NCBI RefSeq assembly: GCF_003057885.1 | Contig: NZ_QAGK01000005.1 | Location: forward strand, 62,001 to 126,000 | Direction of reading: 5' to 3' | DNA: 64,000 bases | Origin: Oceaniglobus ichthyenteri | GTDB lineage: Bacteria > Pseudomonadota > Alphaproteobacteria > Rhodobacterales > Rhodobacteraceae | Shown here: piece after piece, positions 8,814 through 18,596 of the stretch | How positions within the stretch are numbered: position 1 is the first letter of the stretch | Layout of the letters: the number at the start of each line of letters is the position of its first letter | Notes under the pieces: model-generated | What the model saw: only the letters and a program-made list of their open reading frames with translations | The model's database searches: none | What the model was told of the DNA's origin: nothing | Position numbers and translations under genes: made by a program

Positions 8814-9641
8814 ATGTCCAACGCCGCCCTGGAAACCGCAATCGAAGCCGCATGGGATGCGCGCGACACGATCACCCCCACCACCAAAGGTGAAACCCGC
8901 GATGCCATCGAAGATACGCTCAACGCGCTGGATTCCGGCAAACTGCGCGTGGCCGAACGGCAGGACAACGGCGATTGGCATGTGAACCAATGGGCAAAAA
9001 AGGCCGTTCTGCTTGGCTTTCGGATCAAGGACATGGAAATCCAGAACGGCGGCCCGCAAGGCGGCGGTTGGTGGGACAAGGTCGATAGCAAATTCGAAGG
9101 CTGGGGCGACAATCAGTGGAAAGCCGCCGGATTTCGCGCCGTTCCCAACTGTATCGTGCGCAAATCGGCGTTTATCGCGCCGGGCGTGGTTTTAATGCCA
9201 TCCTTTGTGAATCTGGGTGCCTATGTGGATTCCGGCACCATGGTCGATACCTGGGCCACTGTCGGATCCTGCGCACAGATCGGCAAGAATGTGCATCTGT
9301 CGGGCGGTGTCGGCATTGGCGGCGTGTTAGAGCCGATGCAGGCCGGTCCAACCATTATTGAAGACAATTGCTTCATCGGCGCACGTTCCGAAGTGGTTGA
9401 GGGCTGTATCGTGCGCGAAGGATCGGTTTTGGGCATGGGCGTGTTTATCGGCAAATCCACCAAAATCGTTGATCGTGAAACCGGCAATGTCAGCTATGGC
9501 GAAGTGCCGCCCTATTCGGTGGTGGTGGCCGGTTCGATGCCGTCGAAAAACGGCATAAACCTGTATTGCGCCGTGATCGTGAAACGGGTCGATGCCCAGA
9601 CCCGCAGCAAAACCGCGATCAACGAATTGCTGCGCGACTGA
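8814..9641 (+). CDS. dapD: Tetrahydrodipicolinate N-succinyltransferase
   Basis: The 275-residue enzyme transfers succinyl from succinyl-CoA to tetrahydrodipicolinate, committing it to the succinylase branch of DAP/lysine synthesis. Length and the left-handed beta-helix hexapeptide repeats are typical ([57 protein letters not shown]). The start at 8814 ([11 protein letters not shown]) has AAGGAGCCAGCCCG upstream; longer in-frame extension is not family-like. dapE lies 0.75 kb downstream, so the two DAP-pathway enzymes are near neighbours, though separated by two small genes. Confidence 0.96.
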   Translation: MSNAALETAIEAAWDARDTITPTTKGETRDAIEDTLNALDSGKLRVAERQDNGDWHVNQWAKKAVLLGFRIKDMEIQNGGPQGGGWWDKVDSKFEGWGDNQWKAAGFRAVPNCIVRKSAFIAPGVVLMPSFVNLGAYVDSGTMVDTWATVGSCAQIGKNVHLSGGVGIGGVLEPMQAGPTIIEDNCFIGARSEVVEGCIVREGSVLGMGVFIGKSTKIVDRETGNVSYGEVPPYSVVVAGSMPSKNGINLYCAVIVKRVDAQTRSKTAINELLRD

Positions 9642-9660
9642 TTTTGCATCCTGCGCTATT

Positions 9661-9684
9661 TTGGGAACCTTTCGGGGTTCCCAA
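9661..9684. terminator. Hairpin after dapD
   Basis: A perfect 9-bp inverted repeat (TTGGGAACC / GGTTCCCAA) with a 6-nt loop lies 19 bp beyond the dapD stop. A short T-poor tail follows, so it is a probable but not textbook intrinsic terminator. Confidence 0.6.
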
Positions 9685-9725
9685 TACTTGTGCGTCATAT
9701 GACATTTGAAGATTGAGGGCGACAC

Positions 9726-9971
9726 ATGGGTATCGGAATTATCGGATCGATTATTGTTGGTGGGCTGGCGGGATGGATTGCCAGCATGATCATGAAGGCC
9801 GACACCGGGCTGTTCGTGAATATCGGTCTTGGCATTGTCGGGGCCATTCTTCTGAACCTTATCCTGGGTGCGGTGGGCATTTACGCCGAACGCAGCTGGC
9901 TGCCGCAGCTTATCGTTGGATTGGTCGGGGCATCCGCCCTGATTGCCGGATACCGCGCGATCAAATCATAA
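9726..9971 (+). CDS. GlsB/YeaQ/YmgE-family small membrane protein
   Basis: This 81-residue, almost entirely hydrophobic protein has three predicted helices and glycine-rich motifs typical of the transglycosylase-associated/YeaQ family (IIVGGLAGWIASMIMK, NIGLGIVGAILLN). Family members are associated with stress responses in several bacteria, but the molecular function is unknown. The start has GAGGGCGACAC upstream. It lies downstream of the dapD hairpin as its own unit. Confidence 0.85.
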   Translation: MGIGIIGSIIVGGLAGWIASMIMKADTGLFVNIGLGIVGAILLNLILGAVGIYAERSWLPQLIVGLVGASALIAGYRAIKS

Positions 9972-10009
9972 CACTTGCCGAGGCGGGCAAAGTTTGACAC
10001 GACGCGCCC

Positions 10010-10348
10010 ATGGCAAAATCAGAAAAACAGCACCACGTTTATACCCTCTTGATTGAGGTCGGTCGCAAATCCGGCGACGGTCTGCCCAAAGGGGCGACCG
10101 GCGCCGCGCTTATGTGCTATGCCAGCGGCGTGGACGAAGGCGAAGCGGTGCGCGAAACCGTCGCGATCCTGAAACAGGCCGATATGGCGCCACTGGATGT
10201 AACCGGATATGGCACGCTTGATGAACGTCTGGCCGAAGGTCACGAGATCGGCGATGAGGAACAAGCGCTGATGGCGCGGGCCTTGGCCGAAAATTCGGTG
10301 ATTGTGGCACAGATGACGCCGTTCTTTGAGGATACGCCAAAGGGTTGA
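10010..10348 (+). CDS. Conserved hypothetical protein
   Basis: A soluble, acidic 112-residue protein with no signal peptide or membrane segment. Visible stretches are HHVYTLLIEVGRKSGDGLP and GEAVRETVAILKQADM; the pattern of short beta strands and helices suggests a compact alpha/beta domain. I do not recognise a characterised family. It sits between the GlsB-like gene and dapE, 48 bp before the latter, and may be cotranscribed with it. Confidence 0.72.
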   Translation: MAKSEKQHHVYTLLIEVGRKSGDGLPKGATGAALMCYASGVDEGEAVRETVAILKQADMAPLDVTGYGTLDERLAEGHEIGDEEQALMARALAENSVIVAQMTPFFEDTPKG

Positions 10349-10396
10349 GACAGCGCGCCGCCCCCGCTATTTGAGGGGACAAAGGAGGCTGTTCTC

Positions 10397-11539
10397 ATGT
10401 CCATTGATCCCGTCCAACTTACCGCCGATCTGATCCGCTGCCCCTCGGTCACGCCTGACGAGGGGGGGGCGATTACCCTGTTGCATAACCTGTTGGAAAG
10501 CGCCGGGTTCACCTGTACCCGGTGTGATCGCAACGGCATTGCCAATCTGCACGCGCGTTGGGGCGAATTGGGAAATGGCCCGGTGTTCGGGTTTAACGGC
10601 CACACCGATGTGGTGCCAATCGGCAACCGCGCCGATTGGGCGCACGATCCGTTTGGCGCAGAAATTGTCGACGGTGTGATGTATGGGCGCGGGGCCTGTG
10701 ACATGAAATCAGGCGTCGCCGCCTTTGCCGCCGCCGCGATTGATTTTGTGCGCAATACTCGACCAAACGGCGCGGTGATGATAACCATCACTGGCGATGA
10801 GGAAGGCGACGGCATCGATGGCACCGCCGCGATCCTGGATTGGATGACCGAGACGGGCGAGCGGATGGATGTTTGCCTGGTGGGTGAGCCGACCTGCCCC
10901 GATACCATGGGCGAAATGATGAAAATCGGGCGGCGCGGATCAATGACCGCCTATTTCACCGCCACCGGGGTACAGGGCCATGCGGCCTATCCCCACCGCG
11001 CGAAAAACCCGGTGCCCGCCATGGCCCGGCTGATGGATCGGCTGGCCAGTCATGTATTGGACCAAGGCACCGATCATTTCGATGCCTCGACCCTGGCGGT
11101 GACCACGATTGACACCGGCAACACCGCCAACAACGTGATTCCGGCACAATGCCGGGCAACCGTCAACATCCGGTTCAACGATGCCCACACCTCTGATGCG
11201 CTGACCGAATGGTTAAGGGACGAGGCCGATAAGGTGGCCAAGGAAACCGGCATCACATTCGATATGCGCCTGAAAGTGTCTGGCGAAAGCTTTATCACCC
11301 CCCCCGGCGCGCTGTCTGATCTGATCGGGCGCGCGGTCAAGGCGGAAATCGGGGTTGATCCGGTGCTGTCGACCACCGGCGGGACGTCGGATGCGCGGTT
11401 TGTCAAATCGCATTGCCCGGTGGTTGAATTTGGCCTTGTCGGGCGCACCATGCACCAGGTGGATGAATCTGTCGAAGTTGCGCATATTCACCAGCTCAAG
11501 GCGATCTATGGCCGTATCCTGAGCGATTATTTCGCATGA
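10397..11539 (+). CDS. dapE: Succinyl-diaminopimelate desuccinylase
   Basis: The 380-residue M20 metallopeptidase-family enzyme hydrolyses N-succinyl-L,L-DAP to L,L-DAP and succinate. Metal and catalytic motifs are present: [25 protein letters not shown] (catalytic Glu), VGEPT, and the C-terminal [14 protein letters not shown] dimerisation domain lies at about residues 180-290. The start at 10397 has a strong AAAGGAGG site 7 bp upstream. The stop overlaps the ATG of the acetyltransferase gene, the first of two coupled junctions in a three-gene string. Confidence 0.96.
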   Translation: MSIDPVQLTADLIRCPSVTPDEGGAITLLHNLLESAGFTCTRCDRNGIANLHARWGELGNGPVFGFNGHTDVVPIGNRADWAHDPFGAEIVDGVMYGRGACDMKSGVAAFAAAAIDFVRNTRPNGAVMITITGDEEGDGIDGTAAILDWMTETGERMDVCLVGEPTCPDTMGEMMKIGRRGSMTAYFTATGVQGHAAYPHRAKNPVPAMARLMDRLASHVLDQGTDHFDASTLAVTTIDTGNTANNVIPAQCRATVNIRFNDAHTSDALTEWLRDEADKVAKETGITFDMRLKVSGESFITPPGALSDLIGRAVKAEIGVDPVLSTTGGTSDARFVKSHCPVVEFGLVGRTMHQVDESVEVAHIHQLKAIYGRILSDYFA

Positions 11540-11955
11540 TCAAGGTGGCGCAAACCCGCGATATCGCGGCCTGTGTCGCCCTGCGCCGCACGGTATTTAT
11601 TGATGAACAGGGCGTGTCCGAAGCCGATGAGATGGACAATCTCGACGAGGCCGCGATCCATCTGTTGGCCACCATCAATGGCGCGCCCGTTGGCACCGCC
11701 CGCCTGTTGATCAAGGGCGAGATTGGCAAAATCGGCCGGGTCTGTGTGCTGCGCCCGTATCGCGGCACCGGGTTGGGCGCGGCGCTGATCGCGGCGGCGC
11801 TGGATGTGCTGCGCGCCCAACCGGGGCTGCGCACCGCGCGATTGGGCGCACAAACCCATGCCATCGGGTTTTACGAACGGTTGGGCTTTGCCGCCCATGG
11901 TCCGGTCTATGACGATGCCGGAATCCCGCACCGCGATATGGACCACCCTTTGTGA
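11536..11955 (+). CDS. GNAT-family N-acetyltransferase (ElaA-like)
   Basis: The 139-residue single-domain GNAT carries the acetyl-CoA binding motif [20 protein letters not shown]. The N-terminal [19 protein letters not shown] is typical of the ElaA-like branch of acyltransferases. The substrate is unknown. It is coupled at both ends: ATGA overlap with dapE and GTGA overlap with the next gene. The dapE link is positional and does not prove a role in lysine synthesis. Confidence 0.85.
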   Translation: MIKVAQTRDIAACVALRRTVFIDEQGVSEADEMDNLDEAAIHLLATINGAPVGTARLLIKGEIGKIGRVCVLRPYRGTGLGAALIAAALDVLRAQPGLRTARLGAQTHAIGFYERLGFAAHGPVYDDAGIPHRDMDHPL

Positions 11956-12524
11956 ACCGCACCCTGATCGTGATGCTGAAAGAGCCACGCCCGGGCCGGG
12001 TGAAAACCCGTCTGGGCCGTGATATCGGCATGACCAATGCCGCCTGGTGGTTTCGCCACCAATCGCGCGGGTTGCTGCGCCGCCTGGATGACCCCAGGTG
12101 GCACATCATCCTGGCCGTTTCCCCCGACCGCGAAGGGCTGAAAAGCCGTATTTGGCCCGCCCATCTGCAACGTCTGCCCCAGGGCGCGGGGGATTTGGGC
12201 GCGCGCATGGCGCGGATGCTGCGCAGCGCGCCGCCCGGCCCCGCCTTGGTGATCGGGGCCGATATCCCGGGCATCACCCGCCCCCATATTACGCGCGCCT
12301 TTGCCGCCCTGGGCACGGCGGATGCGGTGATTGGCCCGGCCCAGGATGGCGGTTATTGGTTGATCGGGCTTAAACATCCGCGCGCCATGCCACCGGGCCT
12401 GTTTCACAACGTGCGCTGGTCCAGCACCACCGCCATGGCTGACACGCTTGCCTCGGCCCCCGCCCTGCGCTGGGCAAAAACCGATCTGTTACACGATGTC
12501 GATACGGCGCAAGATTTACCATGA
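11952..12524 (+). CDS. DUF2064 / TIGR04282-type glycosyltransferase
   Basis: The 190-residue protein resembles DUF2064 nucleotide-diphospho-sugar transferase-like proteins: KEPRPGRVKTRLGRDIG near the start, DLGARMARML, VIGADIPGI and GPAQDGGYWLIGL. The family has a GT-A-like fold and is often labelled as an arsenosugar-type glycosyltransferase, but no arsenic genes are nearby, so the substrate is open. It starts with GTG at 11952, overlapping the previous stop (GTGA). It ends 31 bp before the RNase R start. Confidence 0.82.
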   Translation: MNRTLIVMLKEPRPGRVKTRLGRDIGMTNAAWWFRHQSRGLLRRLDDPRWHIILAVSPDREGLKSRIWPAHLQRLPQGAGDLGARMARMLRSAPPGPALVIGADIPGITRPHITRAFAALGTADAVIGPAQDGGYWLIGLKHPRAMPPGLFHNVRWSSTTAMADTLASAPALRWAKTDLLHDVDTAQDLP

Positions 12525-12555
12525 CGCCCCCCGCGCCCCGTGCTAGCCACACCAT

Positions 12556-14796
12556 ATGAAACCTATTCCAACCAAGACCGAAATCCTGCAGTGGATTTCC
12601 GACAATCCCACCCTGACCGCCAAGCGCGACATCGCCCGCGCCTTTGGTATAAAAGGGGCGGCCCGGATTGATCTGAAACGCATCCTGAAAGAACTGGAAG
12701 CCGAGGGTCAGTTGCAAAAGCGGCACAAGACCTATCGCAACCCCGAAAGCCTGCCACCGGTTTCGGTGCTGTCGGTGCTTGACCCCGACCAGAACGGCGA
12801 TCTGTACGCCAAACCGATGGAATGGGACGGCGACGGCGTTCCGCCCCGCATTCTCATGGTGCTGCGCGACAGTGATCCGGCCTTGGGGGAAGGCAACCGC
12901 ATTTTGGCCCGCCTGACCGAGGTACAAGGCGAAGATCACCGGTACGAGGCGCGCCTGATCCGGCGCATCGGCACCAACCCATTGCGCGTTTTGGGCGTGT
13001 TTCGCGCCCACAGCGAAGGTGGGCGCATCCTGCCCATTGACAAAGGGTCGGATCGTGAATGGACCGTGGCGCCGGGCGCCACCCACGGCGCCAAAGACGG
13101 CGAATTGGTCGAGGCCGAACAAACCGGATCGCGCGCCCGCATGGGCCTGCCTGCGGCGCGGATCACCGATAGGTTGGGCGATCCATCTGCGCCGCGCGCC
13201 GTGTCACTGATTGCGATCCACCAACACGGCATTCCCGATGCGTTTTCCGATGCCGCCATCGCCCAGGCCGACGCGGCCCAACCCGCAAAAATGGGCGACC
13301 GCGAAGACCTGCGCGCCCTGCCCCTGGTCACGATCGACCCCGCCGATGCCCGTGACCGCGATGATGCGGTGCTGGCATTGCCCGGCGAGGGTGGCGGTTT
13401 TATCCTGTGGGTGGCGATTGCCGATGTCGCCCATTACGTCACGCCGGGCAGTGCGCTGGACCGCGAGGCGAAGACCCGCGGCAACTCTACTTATTTTCCT
13501 GATCGGGTTGTGCCGATGTTGCCCGATATCCTGTCGGGCGATCTGTGTTCGTTGCATGAAAACGTGGATCGCGCCTGTATTGCCGTGGAAATGCACATTG
13601 ATGCCCAGGGCAACAAAACCGACCACCGGTTCACCCGTGGCATCATGCGCAGCCAGGCCTCACTTCCTTATGAAGAGGTGCAGGATGCGATAGATGGCCG
13701 GGTATCCGACCGGATCGCGCCGCTGATGGAGCATATGCGCACCCTGTACGGGGCCTTTCATGCGCTGACCAAAGCCCGCGAAGCCCGCCAACCGTTGGAG
13801 TTAGACCTGCCCGAACGGCAGATCATTTTGGGCGAGGATGGCAAGGTGTCATCGGTCGCGTTCAAGGAACGGTTGGACGCGCACCGGTTGATCGAAGAAT
13901 TCATGGTGCTGGCCAATGTTTCGGCCGCCGAAGAATTGGTAAAACGCAAAACCCCGCTGTTGTTTCGCATTCACGAAGAACCCAGCCCCGAAAAAATGGA
14001 GGCCCTGCGCGAAGTGGCCCAGGCCAGCGGGTTCACCCTGGCCAAAGGGCAGGTGTTGCACACGCGTCTATTGAACCGCCTGTTGGCCCAGGCCGATGGC
14101 ACCGATCATGACGAACTGATCAACATGTCGACCCTGCGCAGCATGACACAGGCCTATTACTTTCCCGAAAACTTTGGTCATTTCGGGCTGGCCCTGCGCA
14201 ATTACGCCCACTTTACCTCGCCCATTCGGCGCTATTCCGATCTGATCGTGCATCGCGCCCTGATCACCGCCCATGGTTGGGGCCGCGATGGCCTGTCGCC
14301 CGAAGACATCGAAACCCTTGAGGTCACGGCGAAACAGATTTCCGACACCGAGCGCCGCTCGATGATGGCCGAGCGGGACACGACCGACCGCTATCTGGCC
14401 AGCTATCTGTCCGAACGGGTGGGCAGCGAAATGTCAGGGCGCATTTCCGGCGTGCAAAAATTCGGCCTGTTCGTGCGGCTGGATGAAACCGGGGCCGATG
14501 GGTTGATTCCAGTGCGCAGCATTGGCGGTGAATTCTATCATTTTGACGCGGATGAACAAACTCTTATGGGGTCTGACACCGGCCTGAAATTGGGCCTTGG
14601 GCAACGTGTCACCGTGCGCCTGGACGAAGCGGTGCCTGTCACCGGTGGGCTGACATTGGAACTGCTGGAGCTTGAGGGACGGGCCCTGCCGCGCGGCGGG
14701 CAGGCCGGGCGCAACCGCGCACCGGGGCGCAAAATCGGCAAAACCCGCAGCAAAACCGCCAAAATCAAACGCAAGGTCAAACGCAGCCGCAAATGA
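12556..14796 (+). CDS. rnr: Ribonuclease R
   Basis: The 746-residue processive 3'-5' exoribonuclease degrades structured RNA. Order of domains: N-terminal winged helix (about 1-70), cold-shock-like domains, RNB catalytic domain from about residue 250, and an S1 domain near 620-705. The RNB metal-binding signature is TIDPADARDRDDAV. The C-terminus is a lysine/arginine-rich tail (GRKIGKTRSKTAKIKRKVKR), as usual for RNase R rather than RNase II. No strong Shine-Dalgarno is visible before the ATG. Confidence 0.96.
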   Translation: MKPIPTKTEILQWISDNPTLTAKRDIARAFGIKGAARIDLKRILKELEAEGQLQKRHKTYRNPESLPPVSVLSVLDPDQNGDLYAKPMEWDGDGVPPRILMVLRDSDPALGEGNRILARLTEVQGEDHRYEARLIRRIGTNPLRVLGVFRAHSEGGRILPIDKGSDREWTVAPGATHGAKDGELVEAEQTGSRARMGLPAARITDRLGDPSAPRAVSLIAIHQHGIPDAFSDAAIAQADAAQPAKMGDREDLRALPLVTIDPADARDRDDAVLALPGEGGGFILWVAIADVAHYVTPGSALDREAKTRGNSTYFPDRVVPMLPDILSGDLCSLHENVDRACIAVEMHIDAQGNKTDHRFTRGIMRSQASLPYEEVQDAIDGRVSDRIAPLMEHMRTLYGAFHALTKAREARQPLELDLPERQIILGEDGKVSSVAFKERLDAHRLIEEFMVLANVSAAEELVKRKTPLLFRIHEEPSPEKMEALREVAQASGFTLAKGQVLHTRLLNRLLAQADGTDHDELINMSTLRSMTQAYYFPENFGHFGLALRNYAHFTSPIRRYSDLIVHRALITAHGWGRDGLSPEDIETLEVTAKQISDTERRSMMAERDTTDRYLASYLSERVGSEMSGRISGVQKFGLFVRLDETGADGLIPVRSIGGEFYHFDADEQTLMGSDTGLKLGLGQRVTVRLDEAVPVTGGLTLELLELEGRALPRGGQAGRNRAPGRKIGKTRSKTAKIKRKVKRSRK

Positions 14797-14890
14797 CATG
14801 GCAAAAGAACGCCGTCGCTCTGGCGAATGTTTGCGATTGTTTCATCTTTAGCTACAATAAAGACAAAACAACGCGGTAGATACAGGTGGA

Positions 14891-16246
14891 ATGATGGGCA
14901 TGAATTGGCTGGGCCTTGTGGCGGTTTTGTCCCTTTGGGCCGGTGGGTTATCCGCCGCCCCGGTCGAACACTCCCCCCGGCCCCTGCCCCGCGCCGGTGT
15001 GGTTGTGGCAAACGGGGTGCAGTCACCGCGCCTGATAAACGATGCGCGCGACGACATCAGCACCCAACGCCCCCGCGCCCGCCCGGTGCCGGTGGCCAGC
15101 ACGCCATTGATCCTGTCCACCAAGACGCCGGAATTTGACCGCTGGCTTGCCGCGTTTCGGGGCCGCGCCCTGGCCCAGGGCATTCGTGGCGATGTATTTG
15201 ACGCCGCGATCAACGGCATCACCTATGACCCAAAGGTGATCGAACGCGACCGCAATCAAAGCGAATTCACCAAAACGATCTGGGATTATCTTGATACCGC
15301 TGTCTCGGATCTGCGCATCGCCAACGGCAAAAAGGCGCTGGAACGCCAACGCGACGTGCTGGAAAAGGTCGAAGCACAGTTTGGCGTCGAAAAAGAGGTC
15401 GTCGTCGCGATCTGGGGCCTTGAATCCGCCTATGGCACATTCAAGGGCGGCAATGATATCATCGGCTCCCTGGCCACCCTGGCCTTTGACGCCCGGCGCA
15501 GCGCGTTTTTTGAAAGCCAACTGGTGGCGGCGCTGAAAATTCTGCAAGCGGGCGATGTTGCGCCGCGCACGATGACCGGTTCTTGGGCCGGGGCCATGGG
15601 CCATACGCAATTCATCCCCACGTCATATCTGACCTATGCCGTTGATTTCACCGGCGATGGTAAACGTGACATCTGGGGCGAAGACCCCGCCGATGCCCTG
15701 GCCAGCACCGCCGCCTATCTCAATCGCTTTGGCTGGACCAAAGGCCAACCTTGGGGCGTCGAAGTGACCCTGCCCAAAGGGTTCGATTACGCCAGCGCCA
15801 ATCGAAAAAACACCAAATTGCCTTCGGCTTGGGCGCAACTGGGCGTTGTTGGTATTGATGGAAAACCGGTGCAGGATCACGGCGAAGCGTCGGTTTTGCT
15901 GCCTGCCGGATCAAAAGGCGCGGCGTTTCTGGTGTTCAAGAATTTCGAGGTGATCGAACGCTATAACACCGCCGATGCCTATGTGATCGGTGTGGGGCAT
16001 TTGGCCGACCGGATCAAAGGCGGCCCAGCGATCAAAGGCGGCTGGCCCTTGGGCGACCGGGCACTCACGCTGAGTGAGCGCGAAGAGATGCAGCGCCGCC
16101 TGACTGCCAAAGGGTTCTCCACCAAGGGCATAGATGGCAAGATCGGGCCGCTTACCATTCAGGCGGTGCGCGATTACCAGCGTTCGATCAATCAGGTGCC
16201 CGATGGCTACGCCTCGCTCGCGATTCTGCAAAAGTTGCGTTCATAA
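14891..16246 (+). CDS. Lytic murein transglycosylase with peptidoglycan-binding domain
   Basis: This 451-residue MltB-type (SLT_2) lytic transglycosylase cleaves glycan strands with 1,6-anhydro ring formation. The catalytic Glu is in WGLESAYGTFKG, and downstream motifs AGAMGHTQFIPTSYL and DGKRDIWGEDPADALAS are typical. A C-terminal PG_binding_1 domain occupies about the last 60 residues (RLTAKGFSTKGIDGKIG). A signal peptide begins MNWLGLVAVLSLWAGGLSA, so it is exported. AGGTGGA abuts the first ATG; the second ATG three bases later is spaced equally well or better. Convergent with thiQ. Confidence 0.93.
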   Translation: MMGMNWLGLVAVLSLWAGGLSAAPVEHSPRPLPRAGVVVANGVQSPRLINDARDDISTQRPRARPVPVASTPLILSTKTPEFDRWLAAFRGRALAQGIRGDVFDAAINGITYDPKVIERDRNQSEFTKTIWDYLDTAVSDLRIANGKKALERQRDVLEKVEAQFGVEKEVVVAIWGLESAYGTFKGGNDIIGSLATLAFDARRSAFFESQLVAALKILQAGDVAPRTMTGSWAGAMGHTQFIPTSYLTYAVDFTGDGKRDIWGEDPADALASTAAYLNRFGWTKGQPWGVEVTLPKGFDYASANRKNTKLPSAWAQLGVVGIDGKPVQDHGEASVLLPAGSKGAAFLVFKNFEVIERYNTADAYVIGVGHLADRIKGGPAIKGGWPLGDRALTLSEREEMQRRLTAKGFSTKGIDGKIGPLTIQAVRDYQRSINQVPDGYASLAILQKLRS

Positions 16247-16270
16247 GGCTGCACCGCGCCACCACCCCGG

Positions 16271-16303
16271 TTTTTTCTTGCTGAAAATATCCTCGCCGAA
16301 GGC
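16271..16303 (+). repeat. Dispersed intergenic repeat, copy 1
   Basis: The stretch TTTTTTCTTGCTGAAAATAT, followed by CCTCGCCGAAGGC, matches the repeat family found at seven other places here. It lies between the convergent ends of the transglycosylase and thiQ genes. Confidence 0.7.
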
Positions 16304-16342
16304 CAGCGCCGACAGGCGCTCTTCCATCGTTCCCGAAAAAAA

Positions 16343-17035
16343 TCACCCCAAATAGGCGCGCAAGGCCGCCGGTGGATTGGCCAAAATCGCCGCCGCCGGG
16401 GCGGGCGCGCTGACCTGGCCACCGTCCACCACACAAAGCGCCCCATCCAACCGCGCCGCATCGCCCGGGTCATGCGTCACCATCAACAGCGTGGCACCCT
16501 GGGCGGTGCACAACCCTTTGACCAGGTCAATCATTTCCACCCGCAACGCCGGGCCAAGGGCGGCAAAGGGTTCATCAAGTAACACCAAAGGCCGGTCCTG
16601 TACCAACATCCGCGCCAAGGCGGCGCGGCTTTGTTGCCCGCCCGACAATGTCGCCGGTTTGCGGGTTTCCATTCCGGCAAGGCCCACATCGGCCAAGGCG
16701 GCGCGCACCCGGTCAGGTTCGCCGCCGCGCAACCGCCCCGACGGGCGCATGCCAAGGGCGGCGTTTTCATAGACCGAAAGATGTGGAAACAGATTGTTAT
16801 CCTGAAAAATCATGCTGACCGGGCGCTGACCGGGGGGCAAAGGCAACAGATCGCGCCCCCGCCACAGCAACCGCCCCGATTGCGGCACCACAAATCCGGC
16901 CACCGCCGCCAGAAACGTCGATTTGCCCGCGCCCGATGGCCCCATGATCGCCACGTGGGCGCCCGGATCAATGGCAAAATCCGCGCTCAGGCGAAAATCA
17001 CCTTGGACGATTTGCATTTTATCAAAGGTCAGCAT
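16343..17035 (-). CDS. thiQ: Thiamine ABC transporter, ATP-binding protein
   Basis: The 230-residue ABC ATPase has Walker A GPSGAGKST, Q-loop FQDNNLFPHL, signature LSGGQQSRAALARML, Walker B LVLLDEPF and switch VTHD. It energises uptake of thiamine and its phosphates. The start at 17035 (MLTFDKMQIV) overlaps the thiP end by 14 bp; a start seven codons further up is less likely. It is the last gene of thiB-thiP-thiQ, and the TPP riboswitch ahead of thiB places all three under thiamine control. Confidence 0.93.
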   Translation of the reverse strand: MLTFDKMQIVQGDFRLSADFAIDPGAHVAIMGPSGAGKSTFLAAVAGFVVPQSGRLLWRGRDLLPLPPGQRPVSMIFQDNNLFPHLSVYENAALGMRPSGRLRGGEPDRVRAALADVGLAGMETRKPATLSGGQQSRAALARMLVQDRPLVLLDEPFAALGPALRVEMIDLVKGLCTAQGATLLMVTHDPGDAARLDGALCVVDGGQVSAPAPAAAILANPPAALRAYLG

Positions 17036-18596
17036 CCACACGCCCCCCACGATCAAACAGCCAAAACACCAGCAGGCTCAGCCCCAGCAACACCAGTGCG
17101 ACACCCGCTGCCTGATCCATCCGGTAACTGCCCATCAGACGGTATAACAACAACGGCAATGTGCCCGCATCCGGATCGGCAAACAGGGCGATCACCCCCA
17201 AATCCCCCATGGAAAGCGCGCCCGCCAGCGCCGCGGCAAACCCCAAAGGCCGGCGCAATCGCGGCAGGGTCAGGCGGCGCAAGCGGTGCCATCCGGTCAT
17301 GCCCAGACTGTCGGCCAATGGGCCAAACCGCGCCTCAACCTCTTGCGCGGCAGGCACCAGCGCGCGCAGGGCAAACGGCAGCGCCATCACCGCATTGACC
17401 AGCGCCGTAACTGGCAGCGCCAGATCGGCCGGATTGGCAAAGGGAAACACGATCAGGAACAATCCGGTTCCAATCACCAGGGGCGATGCGGCCACGGCCA
17501 AATACCCCGTCACCTCAATCCCTTTGGCCAAGGCGCGGTTGCGCAAGCCGGTAATCGCCAGGGTCATCGACAGCGCCAAAACCACCGTGACGATCACCGA
17601 AAGCCCCGCCACGCAAAGCGATCGCCACGCCGCCTGCCAGACCCCGGCGGGCAGGCTTAACACCTCGGGCAGGCCGCGCAGGGCGATGGCCGTCAGCGGC
17701 AGCAATAAAAACAGTGCCGCGAGGATTATCAGCGCACCATCCAAAACCCGCAAACCGGGGCGCGCCGCGTCCCAACGTTCCACCGTGCGGTCCAACCCCG
17801 CGCCTGTGGCCTGCGGCACCGCCACCCACAGCGCCAAAAGCGCCGCCGCGCCGGAAATGGCCAGTTGGATCAAGGCCAGGAACGCAGCGCGCGACAGGTC
17901 GAAATCAAACCGGAACGCCTGATAAATCGCCAGTTCCACCGTGGTGGCGCGGGGGCCACCGCCCACGGCCAGGGCCACGGCAAAAGACGTGGTGCAGATC
18001 AGGAAAATCACCATGAATGCGCCGGGCAATGTGGCGCGCAGCATCGGCCATTCGAGATGGCGCGCCACATCGCGCGGGGTCATGCCCAGGGTTGCGGCCA
18101 GGCGAAACCGCTCGGCCGGGATCGACAGCCAGCCTTGCAGGATCAGCCGCGTCGCCAGCGGCAGATTGAAAAACACATGGGCCAACACCACCCCGTGCAG
18201 CCCGTAAATATGCACCGGCGGCAGGCCAAACAGGCCCAGCGCGCCTGATACCCAACCGGCCCGGCCAAACACCATCACCAGACCCAGAACCGCGACGATA
18301 ACCGGCAGGATAAATGGCGCGCCCATCAGCGTGACCAGCACGGCGCGCCCGACAAACCGCCGCCGCGCCAAGGCCCGCGCCACCGGCACCGCCAGCACAC
18401 AGGACAACACCCCCGACAGCACCGCCTGAACCAGGGTGAACCGGATCGCCGCCAAATCGCCCGCACCCAAGGCAAAACTGCCCTCGGCCCGCGCCAGAAC
18501 GGCGGCGATGGTGCCAAGGGTCAGCGTCAGGATCAGCGCCGCCGCCAGCCCCCCGGCCCAGACCGACAGGTTCAACGGCTGAGCGCGGTCAGCCAT
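17022..18596 (-). CDS. thiP: Thiamine ABC transporter, permease
   Basis: The 524-residue permease is a fused pair of binding-protein-dependent transport domains with about 12 membrane helices. EAA-type loops are visible in each half (LRLAATLGMTPRDVARHLEW and FGPLADSLGMTGWHRLRRLT). It forms the thiamine channel in the inner membrane. It overlaps thiB by 25 bp and thiQ by 14 bp, consistent with tight coupling. Confidence 0.94.
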   Translation of the reverse strand: MADRAQPLNLSVWAGGLAAALILTLTLGTIAAVLARAEGSFALGAGDLAAIRFTLVQAVLSGVLSCVLAVPVARALARRRFVGRAVLVTLMGAPFILPVIVAVLGLVMVFGRAGWVSGALGLFGLPPVHIYGLHGVVLAHVFFNLPLATRLILQGWLSIPAERFRLAATLGMTPRDVARHLEWPMLRATLPGAFMVIFLICTTSFAVALAVGGGPRATTVELAIYQAFRFDFDLSRAAFLALIQLAISGAAALLALWVAVPQATGAGLDRTVERWDAARPGLRVLDGALIILAALFLLLPLTAIALRGLPEVLSLPAGVWQAAWRSLCVAGLSVIVTVVLALSMTLAITGLRNRALAKGIEVTGYLAVAASPLVIGTGLFLIVFPFANPADLALPVTALVNAVMALPFALRALVPAAQEVEARFGPLADSLGMTGWHRLRRLTLPRLRRPLGFAAALAGALSMGDLGVIALFADPDAGTLPLLLYRLMGSYRMDQAAGVALVLLGLSLLVFWLFDRGGRVDADL